Assembly (NCBI RefSeq): GCF_000269985.1
Contig: NC_016109.1
Span: forward strand, 5,456,001 to 5,520,000
Length of the DNA: 64,000 nt
From: Kitasatospora setae KM-6054
GTDB taxonomy: Bacteria > Actinomycetota > Actinomycetes > Streptomycetales > Streptomycetaceae
Direction of reading: 5' to 3'
The position numbers and the translations under genes are program-made. Below the pieces are notes generated by a model. It did not search any database and had not been told where the DNA came from. It was given only the letters and a program-made list of their open reading frames with translations. The first letter of the stretch is position 1. Each line of letters opens with the position of its first letter. Shown here piece after piece: positions 1 through 8,581 of the stretch.

Positions 1-667
1 CGCTCCCGTAGCCGCCCAGCCGCATCGGGATGTACACCACCGCGACCAGGATCACCACGTACACCAGCGCGTCCTTCACGAACGCGATCAGCGCCGGCGC
101 CCGCAGCCCCGACGAGTACGTGTACGCGGCCAGCACGCCGAACGCCACGAACAGCGGCAGGTCCTGCAGGAACCAGTTCCCGCTGCCGCCCACGCCCAGC
201 ACGTCCAGCACCGCCTGGATGCCGACCAGCTGCAGCGCGATGTACGGCATCGTCGCCAGGATGCCGGTCAGCGCCACCGCCACCGACAGCCCCCGCGACC
301 CGTACCGGCCGCGCACGAAGTCGGCCGGCGTCACGTACCCGTGCACCCGGGAGACCGACCACAGCCGGGGCAGGAACAGGAACACCAGCGGGTACGCGAT
401 GATCGTGTACGGCACCGCGAAGAAGCCCATCGCGCCGGTCGCGTAGACCGCCGCCGGCACCGCGACGAAGGTGTACGCCGTGTACAGGTCGCCGCCGAGC
501 AGGAACCAGGTCACCCAGGTCCCGAAGCTCCGGCCGCCCAGGCCCCACTCGTGCAGGTGCTGGGCGTCGTCCGGCCGCCGCCAGCGCGAGGCCAGGAAGC
601 CCATCACCGTCACCAGGACGAAGAACAGCAGGAAGACCGTCATCGCGGTCCAGTCCACGTGCTTCAC
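1..667 (-). CDS. Sodium:solute symporter, MctP-like (partial, 5' part)
   Basis: About the first 222 codons of a membrane symporter; the gene runs off the left edge, so the C-terminal half is missing. The GTG start at 667 overlaps the TGA of the upstream DUF3311 gene (GTGA), which indicates translational coupling. Residues about 5-25 form a first transmembrane helix, followed by the segment GLGGRSFGTWVTWFLLGGD, typical of the sodium:solute symporter (SSS) family, and several further hydrophobic helices. SSS proteins use the sodium gradient to import small organic solutes; the pairing with a DUF3311 protein is usual for MctP-type monocarboxylate (lactate, pyruvate, acetate) permeases. Family assignment is firm; the substrate is inferred from the neighbour only. 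Confidence 0.85.
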   Translation of the reverse strand, partial: MKHVDWTAMTVFLLFFVLVTVMGFLASRWRRPDDAQHLHEWGLGGRSFGTWVTWFLLGGDLYTAYTFVAVPAAVYATGAMGFFAVPYTIIAYPLVFLFLPRLWSVSRVHGYVTPADFVRGRYGSRGLSVAVALTGILATMPYIALQLVGIQAVLDVLGVGGSGNWFLQDLPLFVAFGVLAAYTYSSGLRAPALIAFVKDALVYVVILVAVVYIPMRLGGYGS

Positions 668-981
668 GCCCGGCCCCCGTCCAGCGGCCCGGAGACGGCC
701 CCGGAGACGGCGGAGGCGGCCCGGCGGGCCGCCTCGTCACGCCTGAGCAACAGGTACGCCGCGCCGGAGAACACCGCCGACAGCGGCACCCACAGCAGCT
801 GGTACCAGTAGAAGAACGGCATCCCGCCGAGATCCGGCGCGGCCTTGCGGTAGGACGGCACCCACAGCATCACCACGATCGGCACCAGCAGGCACAGGCC
901 CGCCAGCACCCGGGCGGCGGACACCACGGGCGGGGCGCCCGGAGCGCCCGAAGGAGGAGGGAACGGGGACGACGACGGCAC
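664..981 (-). CDS. DUF3311 family small membrane protein
   Basis: A 105-residue protein with a Pro/Ser-rich N-terminus and two predicted membrane helices (about residues 24-43 and 60-80); between and after them are RKAAPDLGGMPFFYWYQLLW and a basic/acidic tail. The GTG start at 981 has a GGGAG Shine-Dalgarno 5-9 nt upstream. This is the layout of DUF3311 proteins, which almost always precede an SSS symporter gene, as here with a 4-bp overlap. The likely role is as a small partner subunit of the symporter, by analogy with short membrane partners of other SSS permeases; its function has not been read from the sequence itself. Confidence 0.8.
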   Translation of the reverse strand: MPSSSPFPPPSGAPGAPPVVSAARVLAGLCLLVPIVVMLWVPSYRKAAPDLGGMPFFYWYQLLWVPLSAVFSGAAYLLLRRDEAARRAASAVSGAVSGPLDGGRA

Positions 982-1168
982 GAGCGGCTCCCGGAGGCTG
1001 ACGAGGAGTCACCTCAGTGGCGCCGCAACGCACACGGCCGTGCGTCCGCCGAGCAGCACCCTCGGTGATCGGAAGGTCCCCGCGAGGCTAGGGCAGACGG
1101 GTGACCCTTGTCACTACCCCGTCAACCGGGAACCCGGCGACCACCCGAACGTGTCGGACGCGGACGCG

Positions 1169-1321
1169 TCAGGCCGGCCGGTTCAGGCGCGTGATGCTGC
1201 GTCGTCCCGGAGGAACCGGAAGAGCCGGTGGTCAGGCCGGCCGGTTCAGCCGCGTGATGCTGCGTCGTCCCGGAGGAACCGGAAGAGCCGGTGGTCAGGC
1301 CGGCCGGTTCAGCCGCGTGAT
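1169..1321. repeat. 63-bp tandem repeat (2.4 copies) reaching into the dasR stop
   Basis: Two full 63-bp units (1169-1231 and 1232-1294) plus a third partial unit (1295-1321). The third is the true 3' end of dasR; the first 27 bp of each unit, on the minus strand, spell the last eight codons ITRLNRPA and the TGA. Units 1 and 2 differ by one base (ggcgcg versus gccgcg). The remaining 36 bp of each unit is non-coding and contains a short inverted repeat ACCGG-N5-CCGGT. The array fills much of the 313-bp gap 982-1294, in which no gene is seen. Confidence 0.95.
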
Positions 1322-2083
1322 GAACTTGTAGCGGTCGCCCCGGTAGATCGAGCGCACCCACTCCACCGGCGCGCCGTCCGCGTCGAAGGAGTGCCGGGAC
1401 AGCTGCAGCATCGGCAGGCCCAGGTCGGAGCCGAGCAGGCCGGCCTCGCGCGGGTTGGCGAGGGTGGTCTCGATGGTCTCCTCGGCCTCGGCGACCGTCA
1501 CCCCGTAGACCTCGCGCAGCGCCGTGTAGAGCGAGTTGTGCTTGGCCAGGTTGCGGCGGAGCGCCGGGAAGCGCTTGGCGGACAGGTGGGCGACCTCGAT
1601 CGCCATCGGGTCGCCGTTGGCCAGCCGCAGGCGCTCGATCCGCAGCACCCGGCCGCCGGGCTTGATGTCCAGCAGCGGGGCCAGCCGCTCGTCGGCGGAG
1701 ATGTAGGCGACCTCGACCAGCCGGGAGGTCGGCTCCAGGCCCTGGGCGCGCATGTCCTCGGTGTACGAGGTGAGCTGGAGGGCCTGGGCGACCTTCGGCT
1801 TGGCGACGAAGGTGCCCTTGCCCTGGATGCGCTCCAGCCGGCCCTCGACGACCAGCTCCTGCAGGGCCTGCCGGACGGTGGTGCGCGAGGTGTCGAACTG
1901 GGCGGCCAGCGCGCGCTCCGGCGGGACCGGCGTGCCGGCCGGCTGGGTCTCGGTCAGCTGCAGCAGGTGCCGCTTGAGGCCGTAGTACTTGGGGACCCGG
2001 GCCGTGGCGGTGGCAGGGCCGGTCTGGGTCGGCACGGTGGAGCCTTCGGCGAGCGCCGCCGCCGTGTCCCTGTCGCCACTCAT
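1295..2083 (-). CDS. dasR: GntR/HutC-family regulator DasR
   Basis: A 262-residue GntR regulator with an N-terminal winged helix (about residues 29-100, including SRTTVRQALQELVVEGR and IQGKGTFVAKPK) and a C-terminal UTRA effector domain ending in SIYRGDRYKFITRLNRPA, which closely matches DasR as I remember it. DasR is the global repressor of chitin and N-acetylglucosamine metabolism; it binds dre sites and is released by phosphorylated amino sugars. The neighbours (das transporter genes, GH3 hexosaminidase, SIS protein) and several dre sites nearby support the name. The ATG at 2083 is chosen over an in-frame upstream start because it gives the family N-terminus and has GAGGAG upstream (spacer about 11 nt). 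The gene is followed by a tandem duplication of its own last codons. Confidence 0.95.
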   Translation of the reverse strand: MSGDRDTAAALAEGSTVPTQTGPATATARVPKYYGLKRHLLQLTETQPAGTPVPPERALAAQFDTSRTTVRQALQELVVEGRLERIQGKGTFVAKPKVAQALQLTSYTEDMRAQGLEPTSRLVEVAYISADERLAPLLDIKPGGRVLRIERLRLANGDPMAIEVAHLSAKRFPALRRNLAKHNSLYTALREVYGVTVAEAEETIETTLANPREAGLLGSDLGLPMLQLSRHSFDADGAPVEWVRSIYRGDRYKFITRLNRPA

Positions 2084-2275
2084 GGCAGCTCTCACTCCTC
2101 GTTGGAGGCGGTCCCTTAACGGACCCCTAAGTCCTATGTAACAGCACATGTTTGCACGCACGGGGGGACAACCGTGAGCCCCCGGCCGCATTCGCCGCCG
2201 CCGGACGGCCCGCGGACCGGTCGGCGGCGGCCCCGGAGCCCGGCCGAGCGGCCCGGACCCGCCGCCGGACGCACG

Positions 2276-2316
2276 ACGGGCCCGGGACCGGCGCAGGGCG
2301 CCCGTCCCGGGCCCGT
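2276..2316 (-). terminator. Hairpin terminator after the das operon
   Basis: A 13-bp perfect stem (ACGGGCCCGGGAC / GTCCCGGGCCCGT) around a 15-nt loop that can itself fold. It lies between the end of the GH3 gene and the dasR promoter region, so it separates the das operon from dasR. There is no U-tract, as is common in streptomycetes. Confidence 0.75.
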
Positions 2317-2326
2317 CCCGAGTGTC

Positions 2327-3901
2327 TCAGCCGGCCTGGGCGGCCGTCACCGCGAGCCCCGCGAGGGCCTCCGCGGCCGCGATCGCGCAGACCCGCGACC
2401 CGCCGTAGGTGGCCAGCGTGGTCACCCCGCTCGGGGCGAACAGCTCGGCGACCCCGTGGGCGGTGCCGGTCTCCACCAGCACCGCGTCCGGCCGGTGCTC
2501 GACCAGGGCCAGCGCGGCCCGGCGCATCCACGGGTGCCGGTGCACGTCGCGCACCACCAGCACCAGCGGACGGCCGACCGCCGCGCCGAGCAGCGGGGCG
2601 GTGTCGATCTCGGCGTCCTCGGCGGCCACCTCGACGTGCAGCAGGCCGGAGCCCTCGGTCACGGTCGCGGGCGGCGCGACCCGGCTGGAGGTGGTGCCCG
2701 GCACCAGCTCGCCCAGCGGGCTCGCCACGCCCCACGGGGTCTCGTCGCCGGCCGCGATGTTCGCGCCCGGGGAGAACTCCACCACGTGCGGGACGCCGCC
2801 CAGCGGGCGGAGCTCGCCGGTGATCCGCAGCGCCCGGCGGGCGGCGGTCAGGCCGACGCCGACCTCGGCCTGCTGCCCGACCTGGGAGGCCCGGACACCG
2901 GCCGACCAGCGGGCCACGGCCCGGTTGCGCTCGGCCGCCTCGTGCAGGCGGTCGGCCGACAGCCGGCCCTCGCGGACCGCCCAGACCAGCGCGTCGCGCA
3001 GGTAGACGAAGGCGTCCTCGTCGTGCAGGCCGCCGCCGACGCAGATGGTGTCGGCGCCGGCCGCGATGGCCCGCACCGAGCCGGCCGCGACGCCGTGGGT
3101 GCCGGAGATGGCGCCCATCTCGATGCCGTCGGTGACGATCAGCCCGTCGAAGCCGAGCTCCTCGCGGAGCAGGCCGGTCAGGATCCGCTGCGACATGGTC
3201 GCGGGGAGCTGGGCGTCGTAGGCGTCGAACAGGATGTGCGCCGTCATGATGCTCTTCACGCCGGCCGCGATGGCGGCGCGGAACGGCAGCAGGTGCTCGG
3301 CGAACTGGTCCAGCGCGAGGTCGATCCGCGGCAGCCCGAGGTGCGAGTCGCCGGCCGTGTCGCCGTGGCCGGGGAAGTGCTTGGCGCAGGCCGCCACGCC
3401 GGCCGACTGCAGGCCGCGGACGTACGCCGCGGTGTGCCGGGCGGCCAGGTCGCCGTCGCCGCCGAAGGACCGGACGCCGATCACCGGGTTGTCCGGGTTG
3501 GAGTTGACGTCCGCGTCCGGCGCGTAGTTCAGGTTCACGCCGACGCTGGACAGGTCGAACCCGATCGAGCGGGCGACCCGCTCGGTGAGGTCGGTGTCGT
3601 CGACCTCACCGAGCGCCAGGTTGCCCGGGTAGGAGGAGCCGCTGACCACCTCGAGGCGGGTGACGTCGCCGCCCTCCTCGTCGGTGGCGACCAGCAGGTC
3701 CCCGTTGAGCGCGTACAGCTCCGAGGTCAGCGCGGCGACCTGCTGCGGGGTGCGGATGTTGCGGCCGAACAGGGCGACGCCGCCGAGCTCGCCGTCGCCC
3801 AGTCTGCGACGCAGCCACTCGGGCGCGGTCAGACCGGCGAAGCCGGGCTGCAGGACCGCTCCGGCGTCGCGGAGGAGATCGGCGCTTTCCGTACCGGGCA
3901 T
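2327..3901 (-). CDS. dasD: GH3 beta-N-acetylhexosaminidase (DasD-like)
   Basis: A 524-residue glycoside hydrolase family 3 enzyme. The NagZ-type signature KHFPGHGDTAGDSHLGLP is at residues 174-191 (His/Asp dyad of the N-acetylglucosaminidase branch) and the probable nucleophile is D258 in TDGIEM. A C-terminal GH3 domain follows. No signal peptide is visible, so it probably acts in the cytoplasm, splitting imported N,N'-diacetylchitobiose into GlcNAc. It is the last gene of the das operon, 62 bp after the DasC stop. The hexosaminidase call is firm; the name dasD rests on its position behind dasABC. Confidence 0.9.
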   Translation of the reverse strand: MPGTESADLLRDAGAVLQPGFAGLTAPEWLRRRLGDGELGGVALFGRNIRTPQQVAALTSELYALNGDLLVATDEEGGDVTRLEVVSGSSYPGNLALGEVDDTDLTERVARSIGFDLSSVGVNLNYAPDADVNSNPDNPVIGVRSFGGDGDLAARHTAAYVRGLQSAGVAACAKHFPGHGDTAGDSHLGLPRIDLALDQFAEHLLPFRAAIAAGVKSIMTAHILFDAYDAQLPATMSQRILTGLLREELGFDGLIVTDGIEMGAISGTHGVAAGSVRAIAAGADTICVGGGLHDEDAFVYLRDALVWAVREGRLSADRLHEAAERNRAVARWSAGVRASQVGQQAEVGVGLTAARRALRITGELRPLGGVPHVVEFSPGANIAAGDETPWGVASPLGELVPGTTSSRVAPPATVTEGSGLLHVEVAAEDAEIDTAPLLGAAVGRPLVLVVRDVHRHPWMRRAALALVEHRPDAVLVETGTAHGVAELFAPSGVTTLATYGGSRVCAIAAAEALAGLAVTAAQAG

Positions 3902-3963
3902 CGCCTTGTTTCCTTCCCTGGAGGTGGAGGTGTTTCAGGTGCGGTGGGGGTGAGGAAGGGGGC

Positions 3964-4887
3964 TTAGCCCTTGACCGCACCGGCGGTGAGACCCGCCGAC
4001 ACCTTCTTCTGGAAGAACACGAACAGGATGATCACGGGCAGCGAGACGAGCAGGCCGCCGGCCATCTGCGAGCCGTAGTCGGCGGCGCGGGTCGGGGTCG
4101 ACGAGTAGAACGTCAGCCAGATCATCGAGGTCTTCGTGCCGGCGGTGTTCAGCAGGGTGCTGGCGACCACGAACTCGTTCCACGCCTGGATCCAGCTGTA
4201 CACCGCGGTGGTGACCAGGCCGGGCAGGGTGAGCGGCAGGATGACGCGGAAGAACGCGCCCCACTGGGTGCAGCCGTCGACCATCGCGGCCTCGTCCAGC
4301 TCCGCCGGGATGTTCACGATGAAGGAACGCAGCGTCCAGATCACGTACGGGACGGTGAAGACCAGGTAGGCGAGGATCACACCGACCAGCGAGCCGGTCA
4401 TGCCGGCGCTGTTCATCACGACGAACAGGGGGATCAGGATCGCCATCAGCGGCACCATCTGGACCACCAGCATGGTGACGATGAAGAAGCTGCGGCCGCG
4501 GAAGTTGAACCGGGCCACGGCCACGGCGGCGAGGAAGCCGACCGCGACACCCAGGACCACCGCACCGAGGGTGAGGATCAGGGTGTTCTGCAGGGCCGGC
4601 AGGAAGTCCTTGTCGTCGAAGATCGTCTTGTAGCTGTCGAAGGACAGCGAGGACGGCCAGAACGTCGGGTCCTGTGAGATCAGGTCCTTGTTGGTCTTGA
4701 AGGTGGTCAGGACCATCCAGTAGATGGGGAAGGCCATCACGACCGCGATCAGCAGGGCGATGGTGTTCCAGACCCAGGTCATCGCGCCGCTGCGGCCGAC
4801 CTCGGTCTCCTTGGACTTCTTCGGCTTCTTGACCGGAGGGAGGGCGGACTGCTGCGCCTCGGGAGCGGTGGGAAGGACGTCGGTCAT
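3964..4887 (-). CDS. dasC: Sugar ABC transporter permease DasC (MalG type)
   Basis: A 307-residue integral membrane protein with six predicted helices after a charged cytoplasmic N-terminus rich in Lys. The EAA loop that docks the ATPase is EAAMVDGCTQWGAFFRVILP at about residues 198-217. It forms the permease pair with DasB; the start ATG overlaps the DasB stop (ATGA). No ATPase gene is present in the operon, which fits the known use of the shared multiple-sugar ATPase MsiK by streptomycete sugar importers. Substrate (chitobiose) is taken from the dasA/dasR context. Confidence 0.9.
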   Translation of the reverse strand: MTDVLPTAPEAQQSALPPVKKPKKSKETEVGRSGAMTWVWNTIALLIAVVMAFPIYWMVLTTFKTNKDLISQDPTFWPSSLSFDSYKTIFDDKDFLPALQNTLILTLGAVVLGVAVGFLAAVAVARFNFRGRSFFIVTMLVVQMVPLMAILIPLFVVMNSAGMTGSLVGVILAYLVFTVPYVIWTLRSFIVNIPAELDEAAMVDGCTQWGAFFRVILPLTLPGLVTTAVYSWIQAWNEFVVASTLLNTAGTKTSMIWLTFYSSTPTRAADYGSQMAGGLLVSLPVIILFVFFQKKVSAGLTAGAVKG

Positions 4888-5873
4888 CGCTCGTTGGCTC
4901 CGATCTTGAGCATCTGGCGGATGTAGAACACGAGCACCGCCAGCATCATGAGGATCATGACGATCGAGATCACCGAGGCCTCGCTGTACCGGGAGGACAC
5001 GATGCCCTGCTGGTACAGGTAGGTGCCGATGGTCCGGTAGCCCGGCTCGGGGGCGGCGTTGCGCAGCGAGTAGATCTGGGCGAAGACCTGGAAGTCCCAG
5101 ATGAAGCTCAGTGCGGCGCTGATCATCAGGAAGGGCCGGATGACCGGGATGGTCACGTGCCGGAAGGCCTGGAAGGGGTTGGCGCCGTCGAGCTTGGCGG
5201 CCTCCATCAGCTCCTTGGGCACCTGGGTGAGCGCGGCGTACAGGCCCAGGACGAGGAACGGCAGGGCGCCCCAGATGATGACGGCGGCACCGACCACGTA
5301 GAGGCCGACCGTCGGGTCGGCGAACCAGTCGTAGTGCTTCCAGGTCTCGTCGCCGGTGATCAGGAAGGCGATGTAGTCGACCACGCCGCCGTTGGACGAG
5401 AACAGCCAGCGGAAGATCTGGCCGTTGACCAGCGCCGGGATCGCCCAGACGAACATCATCACGGTGATGACGGTGACCCGGACCCAGTTGGAGACCCGGT
5501 TGAGCAGCAGCGCGATCAGCATGCTGAGCGCCATCGAGATGAAGACCAGCTCCGCGGTGAAGTAGATCGAGCGGAGCACGACCTCCCAGAACGCGTTGTC
5601 GCTCAGCACCCGGGTGAACCCGTCGAAGCCGATGTACTCGGCCCGCTCCGGGTGCGCCAGCAGGGCGTAGCGGTTGACGTTCTGGAACGCCAGGTCGATC
5701 AGGCGGTACACCGGGTACGCCAGAACGCCCACGAGCGCGAGCACCGCGGGCAGCAGGAGGGTGTAGGGAATGTACTGGCCGGCCGCGAAGACGCCGCGCC
5801 GCTGCGGCTTCTTCACCGGGGCAGGCCCCTGGCTCTCGGACCGCGTCACGGTCTCGTTGGTGGTCACACTCAT
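4884..5873 (-). CDS. dasB: Sugar ABC transporter permease DasB (MalF type)
   Basis: A 329-residue permease with six predicted helices and the EAA loop EAAKLDGANPFQAFRHVTIP. The frame stays open to 5951, but the ATG at 5873 (MSVTTNETV) is preferred: it has GGAAGGA six bases upstream and the extra N-terminal stretch has no family similarity. It pairs with DasC, whose start overlaps this stop. The role is import of N,N'-diacetylchitobiose delivered by the lipoprotein DasA encoded just upstream. Confidence 0.9.
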   Translation of the reverse strand: MSVTTNETVTRSESQGPAPVKKPQRRGVFAAGQYIPYTLLLPAVLALVGVLAYPVYRLIDLAFQNVNRYALLAHPERAEYIGFDGFTRVLSDNAFWEVVLRSIYFTAELVFISMALSMLIALLLNRVSNWVRVTVITVMMFVWAIPALVNGQIFRWLFSSNGGVVDYIAFLITGDETWKHYDWFADPTVGLYVVGAAVIIWGALPFLVLGLYAALTQVPKELMEAAKLDGANPFQAFRHVTIPVIRPFLMISAALSFIWDFQVFAQIYSLRNAAPEPGYRTIGTYLYQQGIVSSRYSEASVISIVMILMMLAVLVFYIRQMLKIGANER

Positions 5874-6034
5874 CAGGGTCCTTCCCGGGCCCGCGGATCT
5901 GGTCGGTCCTGGCGCACGGGTAGGCAGTCCGCGCGTTCGCGGACTGCCCACCCCCTAACCTGCGCTCAGTGCGGTGGTCCGTCCGGGGAGATCCGACGGA
6001 ACTCCCCGGGCCGACCTGCGGTTCATTCCGGCTG

Positions 6035-7351
6035 TCAGCCGTTCAGGCTCTTGAGGACGCCGTCCTCGGCCTTCTTGAGCTCGGCCGCCGGGTCGCCACC
6101 GGCCGCGATCGCGCCGAAGGCGTCCTTCAGAGCGGTCTCGTTGGTGCCGGACCACAGCGGGGAGTTCGGGATGAACCAGGTCTTGCCCTCGGCGGCGGCA
6201 CCGGCGGCCTCGTTGGCCGGAGCGGCCTGCTTGTAGACCGAGACCAGGTTCTTCGCGTTCGGGATCGCGTGCTTGGCCAGCGCGGTCTGCTGCGCGGTGT
6301 TGGTGAAGATCTGCAGGAAGGTCGCGCCCAGGCCGGCGTTCTTCGCGCTGGACGGGACGCCCAGGACCGAACCGCCGAGGAAGGCCGGGGTCGGGTCGCC
6401 GGCGGCGGCACCCGGGAGGGCGATGGTGGCGAGCTTGTCCTTCAGCGCCGGGTTGCCGGACTTCTCGTCGACGACCGAGCCGACCTCCCAGCCGTTGCCG
6501 ACGATGGCGGCGATGTTGCCCTTCGCCATCAGCGCGTCCTGGTCGGTCTCGTCGGAGGTGGTGCCGCCGACCGAGAAGTCCTTCTGCAGCTTGTTCCAGG
6601 TGGAGATGCCCTCGACGAACTTCGGGTCGGTGAGGGTGCTGGTCCACTTCTCGCCGGACTTCTTGGCGATGACGTCCTTGACACCGAAAGAGCCGGCGCC
6701 GAAGGAGGTGGCGGTGTACCAGTTCTTGCCCGGGAGGTACAGGGCGGAGAAGTTCGGGGTGCCGGCGTTGGCGGCCTTGACCTTGGTCAGGGCGTCGTTC
6801 AGCTCGGCCAGGGTGGTCGGGGCCTTGGTCACACCGGCGGCCTCGAAGAGGTCCTTGCGGTAGATCATGACGCGGGCGCCGGCGTAGTACGGGACGGCGT
6901 AGGTCTTGGAGCCGTCGGCGGACTGGCCGGCCGCGGCCAGCGAGTCCAGCCACTTGTCCGAGTTGTCGAACTTGCTCTTGACCGAGGTGAGGTCGACGAA
7001 CGAGTCGGCGTCGAAGTACTTGGCACCCTGGGTGTTGCCGAGCTCGATGGCGTCGGGGGCGTTGCCGGAGAGCAGGGCGGTGTCGAGCTTGGTGGTGTAG
7101 TTCGACCAGGTCTGCCACTGGATGTCGACGTCGGCGCCGGTCTTCTGCTTGAACTCGGCCTTCGCGGCCTCGACCACGTCGTTCCACTGCTTCTGGGCGT
7201 CGTCCATCAGCCAGACGGTGATCTTCTTGCCCTTGCCGTCCGTGCTGAGGACCTCGCCCTTCGACTTGCCGTCGGAAGAAGCAGACGAGGAGCAAGCCGA
7301 GGCGACGAGCACAGTGGCGATAGCGGCCACGGCTGCGATCTTGCGGTTCAA
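6035..7351 (-). CDS. dasA: Chitobiose-binding lipoprotein DasA
   Basis: A 438-residue family 1 solute-binding protein. A TTG at 7351 is taken as the start because GGAGG stands five bases upstream and translation then gives a clean lipoprotein signal peptide with lipobox VASAC. An upstream in-frame TTG at 7375 has no ribosome site. The mature part begins with ITVWLMDDAQKQWNDV and contains YAVPYYAGARVMIYRKDLF. DasA captures chitin disaccharide outside the membrane for DasBC. The 150-nt leader and the three dre operators at 7503-7620 point to strong DasR repression. A close paralogue lies divergently at 8619. Confidence 0.9.
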   Translation of the reverse strand: MNRKIAAVAAIATVLVASACSSSASSDGKSKGEVLSTDGKGKKITVWLMDDAQKQWNDVVEAAKAEFKQKTGADVDIQWQTWSNYTTKLDTALLSGNAPDAIELGNTQGAKYFDADSFVDLTSVKSKFDNSDKWLDSLAAAGQSADGSKTYAVPYYAGARVMIYRKDLFEAAGVTKAPTTLAELNDALTKVKAANAGTPNFSALYLPGKNWYTATSFGAGSFGVKDVIAKKSGEKWTSTLTDPKFVEGISTWNKLQKDFSVGGTTSDETDQDALMAKGNIAAIVGNGWEVGSVVDEKSGNPALKDKLATIALPGAAAGDPTPAFLGGSVLGVPSSAKNAGLGATFLQIFTNTAQQTALAKHAIPNAKNLVSVYKQAAPANEAAGAAAEGKTWFIPNSPLWSGTNETALKDAFGAIAAGGDPAAELKKAEDGVLKSLNG

Positions 7352-7502
7352 ACCATCCTCCAGAGGGATGAGCAAGGTAAGGCACCGGGCTGCTTGGCCG
7401 ACCGGCCGGGAGCTGCGTTGTGCCGTAAGGGGGGAACGTCACCGGGTCACACGAGTACGAACCGCCGGGGCCGGCGGGCCGATCCGTGAGGTGGAGTAGA
7501 CC

Positions 7503-7518
7503 ATTGGTTTAGACCAAC
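7503..7518. promoter_or_regulatory. DasR operator (dre) upstream of dasA
   Basis: ATTGGTTTAGACCAAC matches the dre core TGGTCTAGACCA in 11 of 12 positions. It lies 152 bp upstream of the dasA TTG start. Confidence 0.85.
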
Positions 7519-7526
7519 GCCTGGAG

Positions 7527-7542
7527 GTTGGCATGGACCAAT
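7527..7542. promoter_or_regulatory. Second dre-like site upstream of dasA
   Basis: GTTGGCATGGACCAAT keeps the TTGG...CCAA arms with the dre spacing, 24 bp from the first site. The core is weaker (TGGCATGGACCA). A TTGACG on the minus strand (7549-7554) could be a dasA -35 element next to it. Confidence 0.6.
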
Positions 7543-7604
7543 GACGAGCGTCAAGGGTTCAAAGAGCGGTTGCACAAGCCGTTATCAACGCTTGACTCGG
7601 CCGT

Positions 7605-7620
7605 GTTGGACTGGACCAAC
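7605..7620. promoter_or_regulatory. Third dre-like site upstream of dasA
   Basis: GTTGGACTGGACCAAC has perfect GTTGG/CCAAC arms with dre spacing. It is 254 bp from the dasA start. Confidence 0.6.
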
Positions 7621-8418
7621 GCGGGGAGGAATCGGCACCTATCCGGACACTTGGACGGCCGGACCGCGTGGCGGCCGTTCGGCACGCGGCACATCTGTGG
7701 GTTCATGTCAAGTACGCCCCGCAGGACGGGGGCGGCACGGGGGGCGGCAAGGGTGCGGCACGGGTGCGGGCCCCGGGGCGGCACCGGGCCGCCGTCGGCG
7801 GGCGCGGGGTGGACCACCGCCGGGGCCGGCGCGGGCGGCGGCCGAAAGCCGCGGGCCGGGCCGCTAATCGCCCCGGCCTAATGGACCGGGCGAATACCGG
7901 CCGCCGGGCCCGCCCCGGCTTTCCCGCCCCGGCCGCCAATACCGGGCCGGGAATCACCGCCCGGACTTCCGCGGATTTCCCGGGATCCGGGCGTTCCCGC
8001 CGCCCGGTGCGGGGCGCGCGCCCCGCGCTTTCCGCCGCCCCGGCCGCGCGCCGGCCGTGCGCCGGGCCCGGCCCGGGGCGGGGCGGCCGGGACGCTGACG
8101 ACGGCGCGCGCGCGAGGGACCGGAGCGGCCGGGCGGGCGCCGTCGCAGGTCGGGCGGCCGGGCGGGGCTCCGGCGGCCGGCGGCGGGGCGGCGCGGATCC
8201 CGGCCGGGAGGGAAGTCGTGCGTACTCGACCACCGGCGGCCCGGGCCGGCCGGCCCGGCGGGGGAGGGCTCCGGCGCCCCCGGCGGCCGGTCCGGGGCGG
8301 TCCGAGCCCGGGCGGGGCGGCGGCCGGGCGGCGAATCCGGCGGATCGGGGCCCGGGAAATCGCCCGCCCGGGGATTTCCGGAATTGCCCTTGATCCATTC
8401 TTCTCACCCAGGGTCACC

Positions 8419-8437
8419 TTAAGTGAGCCTAAAGTCA
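8419..8437. promoter_or_regulatory. Iron-box-like site (DmdR/IdeR type)
   Basis: Read on the minus strand, TGACTTTAGGCTCACTTAA agrees with the DmdR1/IdeR consensus TTAGGTTAGGCTCACCTAA at 15 of 19 positions, including the central TTAGGCTCAC. It lies 182 bp upstream of the second dasA-type gene, the nearest downstream gene. Confidence 0.5.
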
Positions 8438-8540
8438 TCCCCGGGCCGGTTCCCCGCCGGGGGTTGACGTGGCTGGACCAAGGAAGACAACGGATTGACA
8501 ACGAGGTGGGCGCGAAACCGCACCCGCGTTGACGTCCCAA

Positions 8541-8556
8541 AATGGTCTAGGCCAAG
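8541..8556. promoter_or_regulatory. DasR operator (dre) upstream of the second dasA-type gene
   Basis: AATGGTCTAGGCCAAG has core TGGTCTAGGCCA (11 of 12). A TTGACG (8529-8534) lies just upstream and the operator would fall in the spacer/-10 zone of that promoter. Confidence 0.8.
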
Positions 8557-8565
8557 ATCCGAAAA

Positions 8566-8581
8566 TCTGGTCTGTACCACT
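8566..8581. promoter_or_regulatory. Second dre upstream of the second dasA-type gene
   Basis: TCTGGTCTGTACCACT has core TGGTCTGTACCA (10 of 12), 25 bp centre to centre from the first site and 38 bp from the TTG start. Confidence 0.75.

Noticed and set aside
7351..7375. Start of dasA at the upstream TTG (7375)
   Set aside because: No Shine-Dalgarno and it would add eight residues before the signal peptide; TTG 7351 has GGAGG at the right distance.
7668..8540. Overlapping open frames of 220-241 codons on both strands
   Set aside because: Low-complexity Arg/Pro/Gly/Ala, no plausible ribosome site, no family; taken as non-coding GC-rich spacer.
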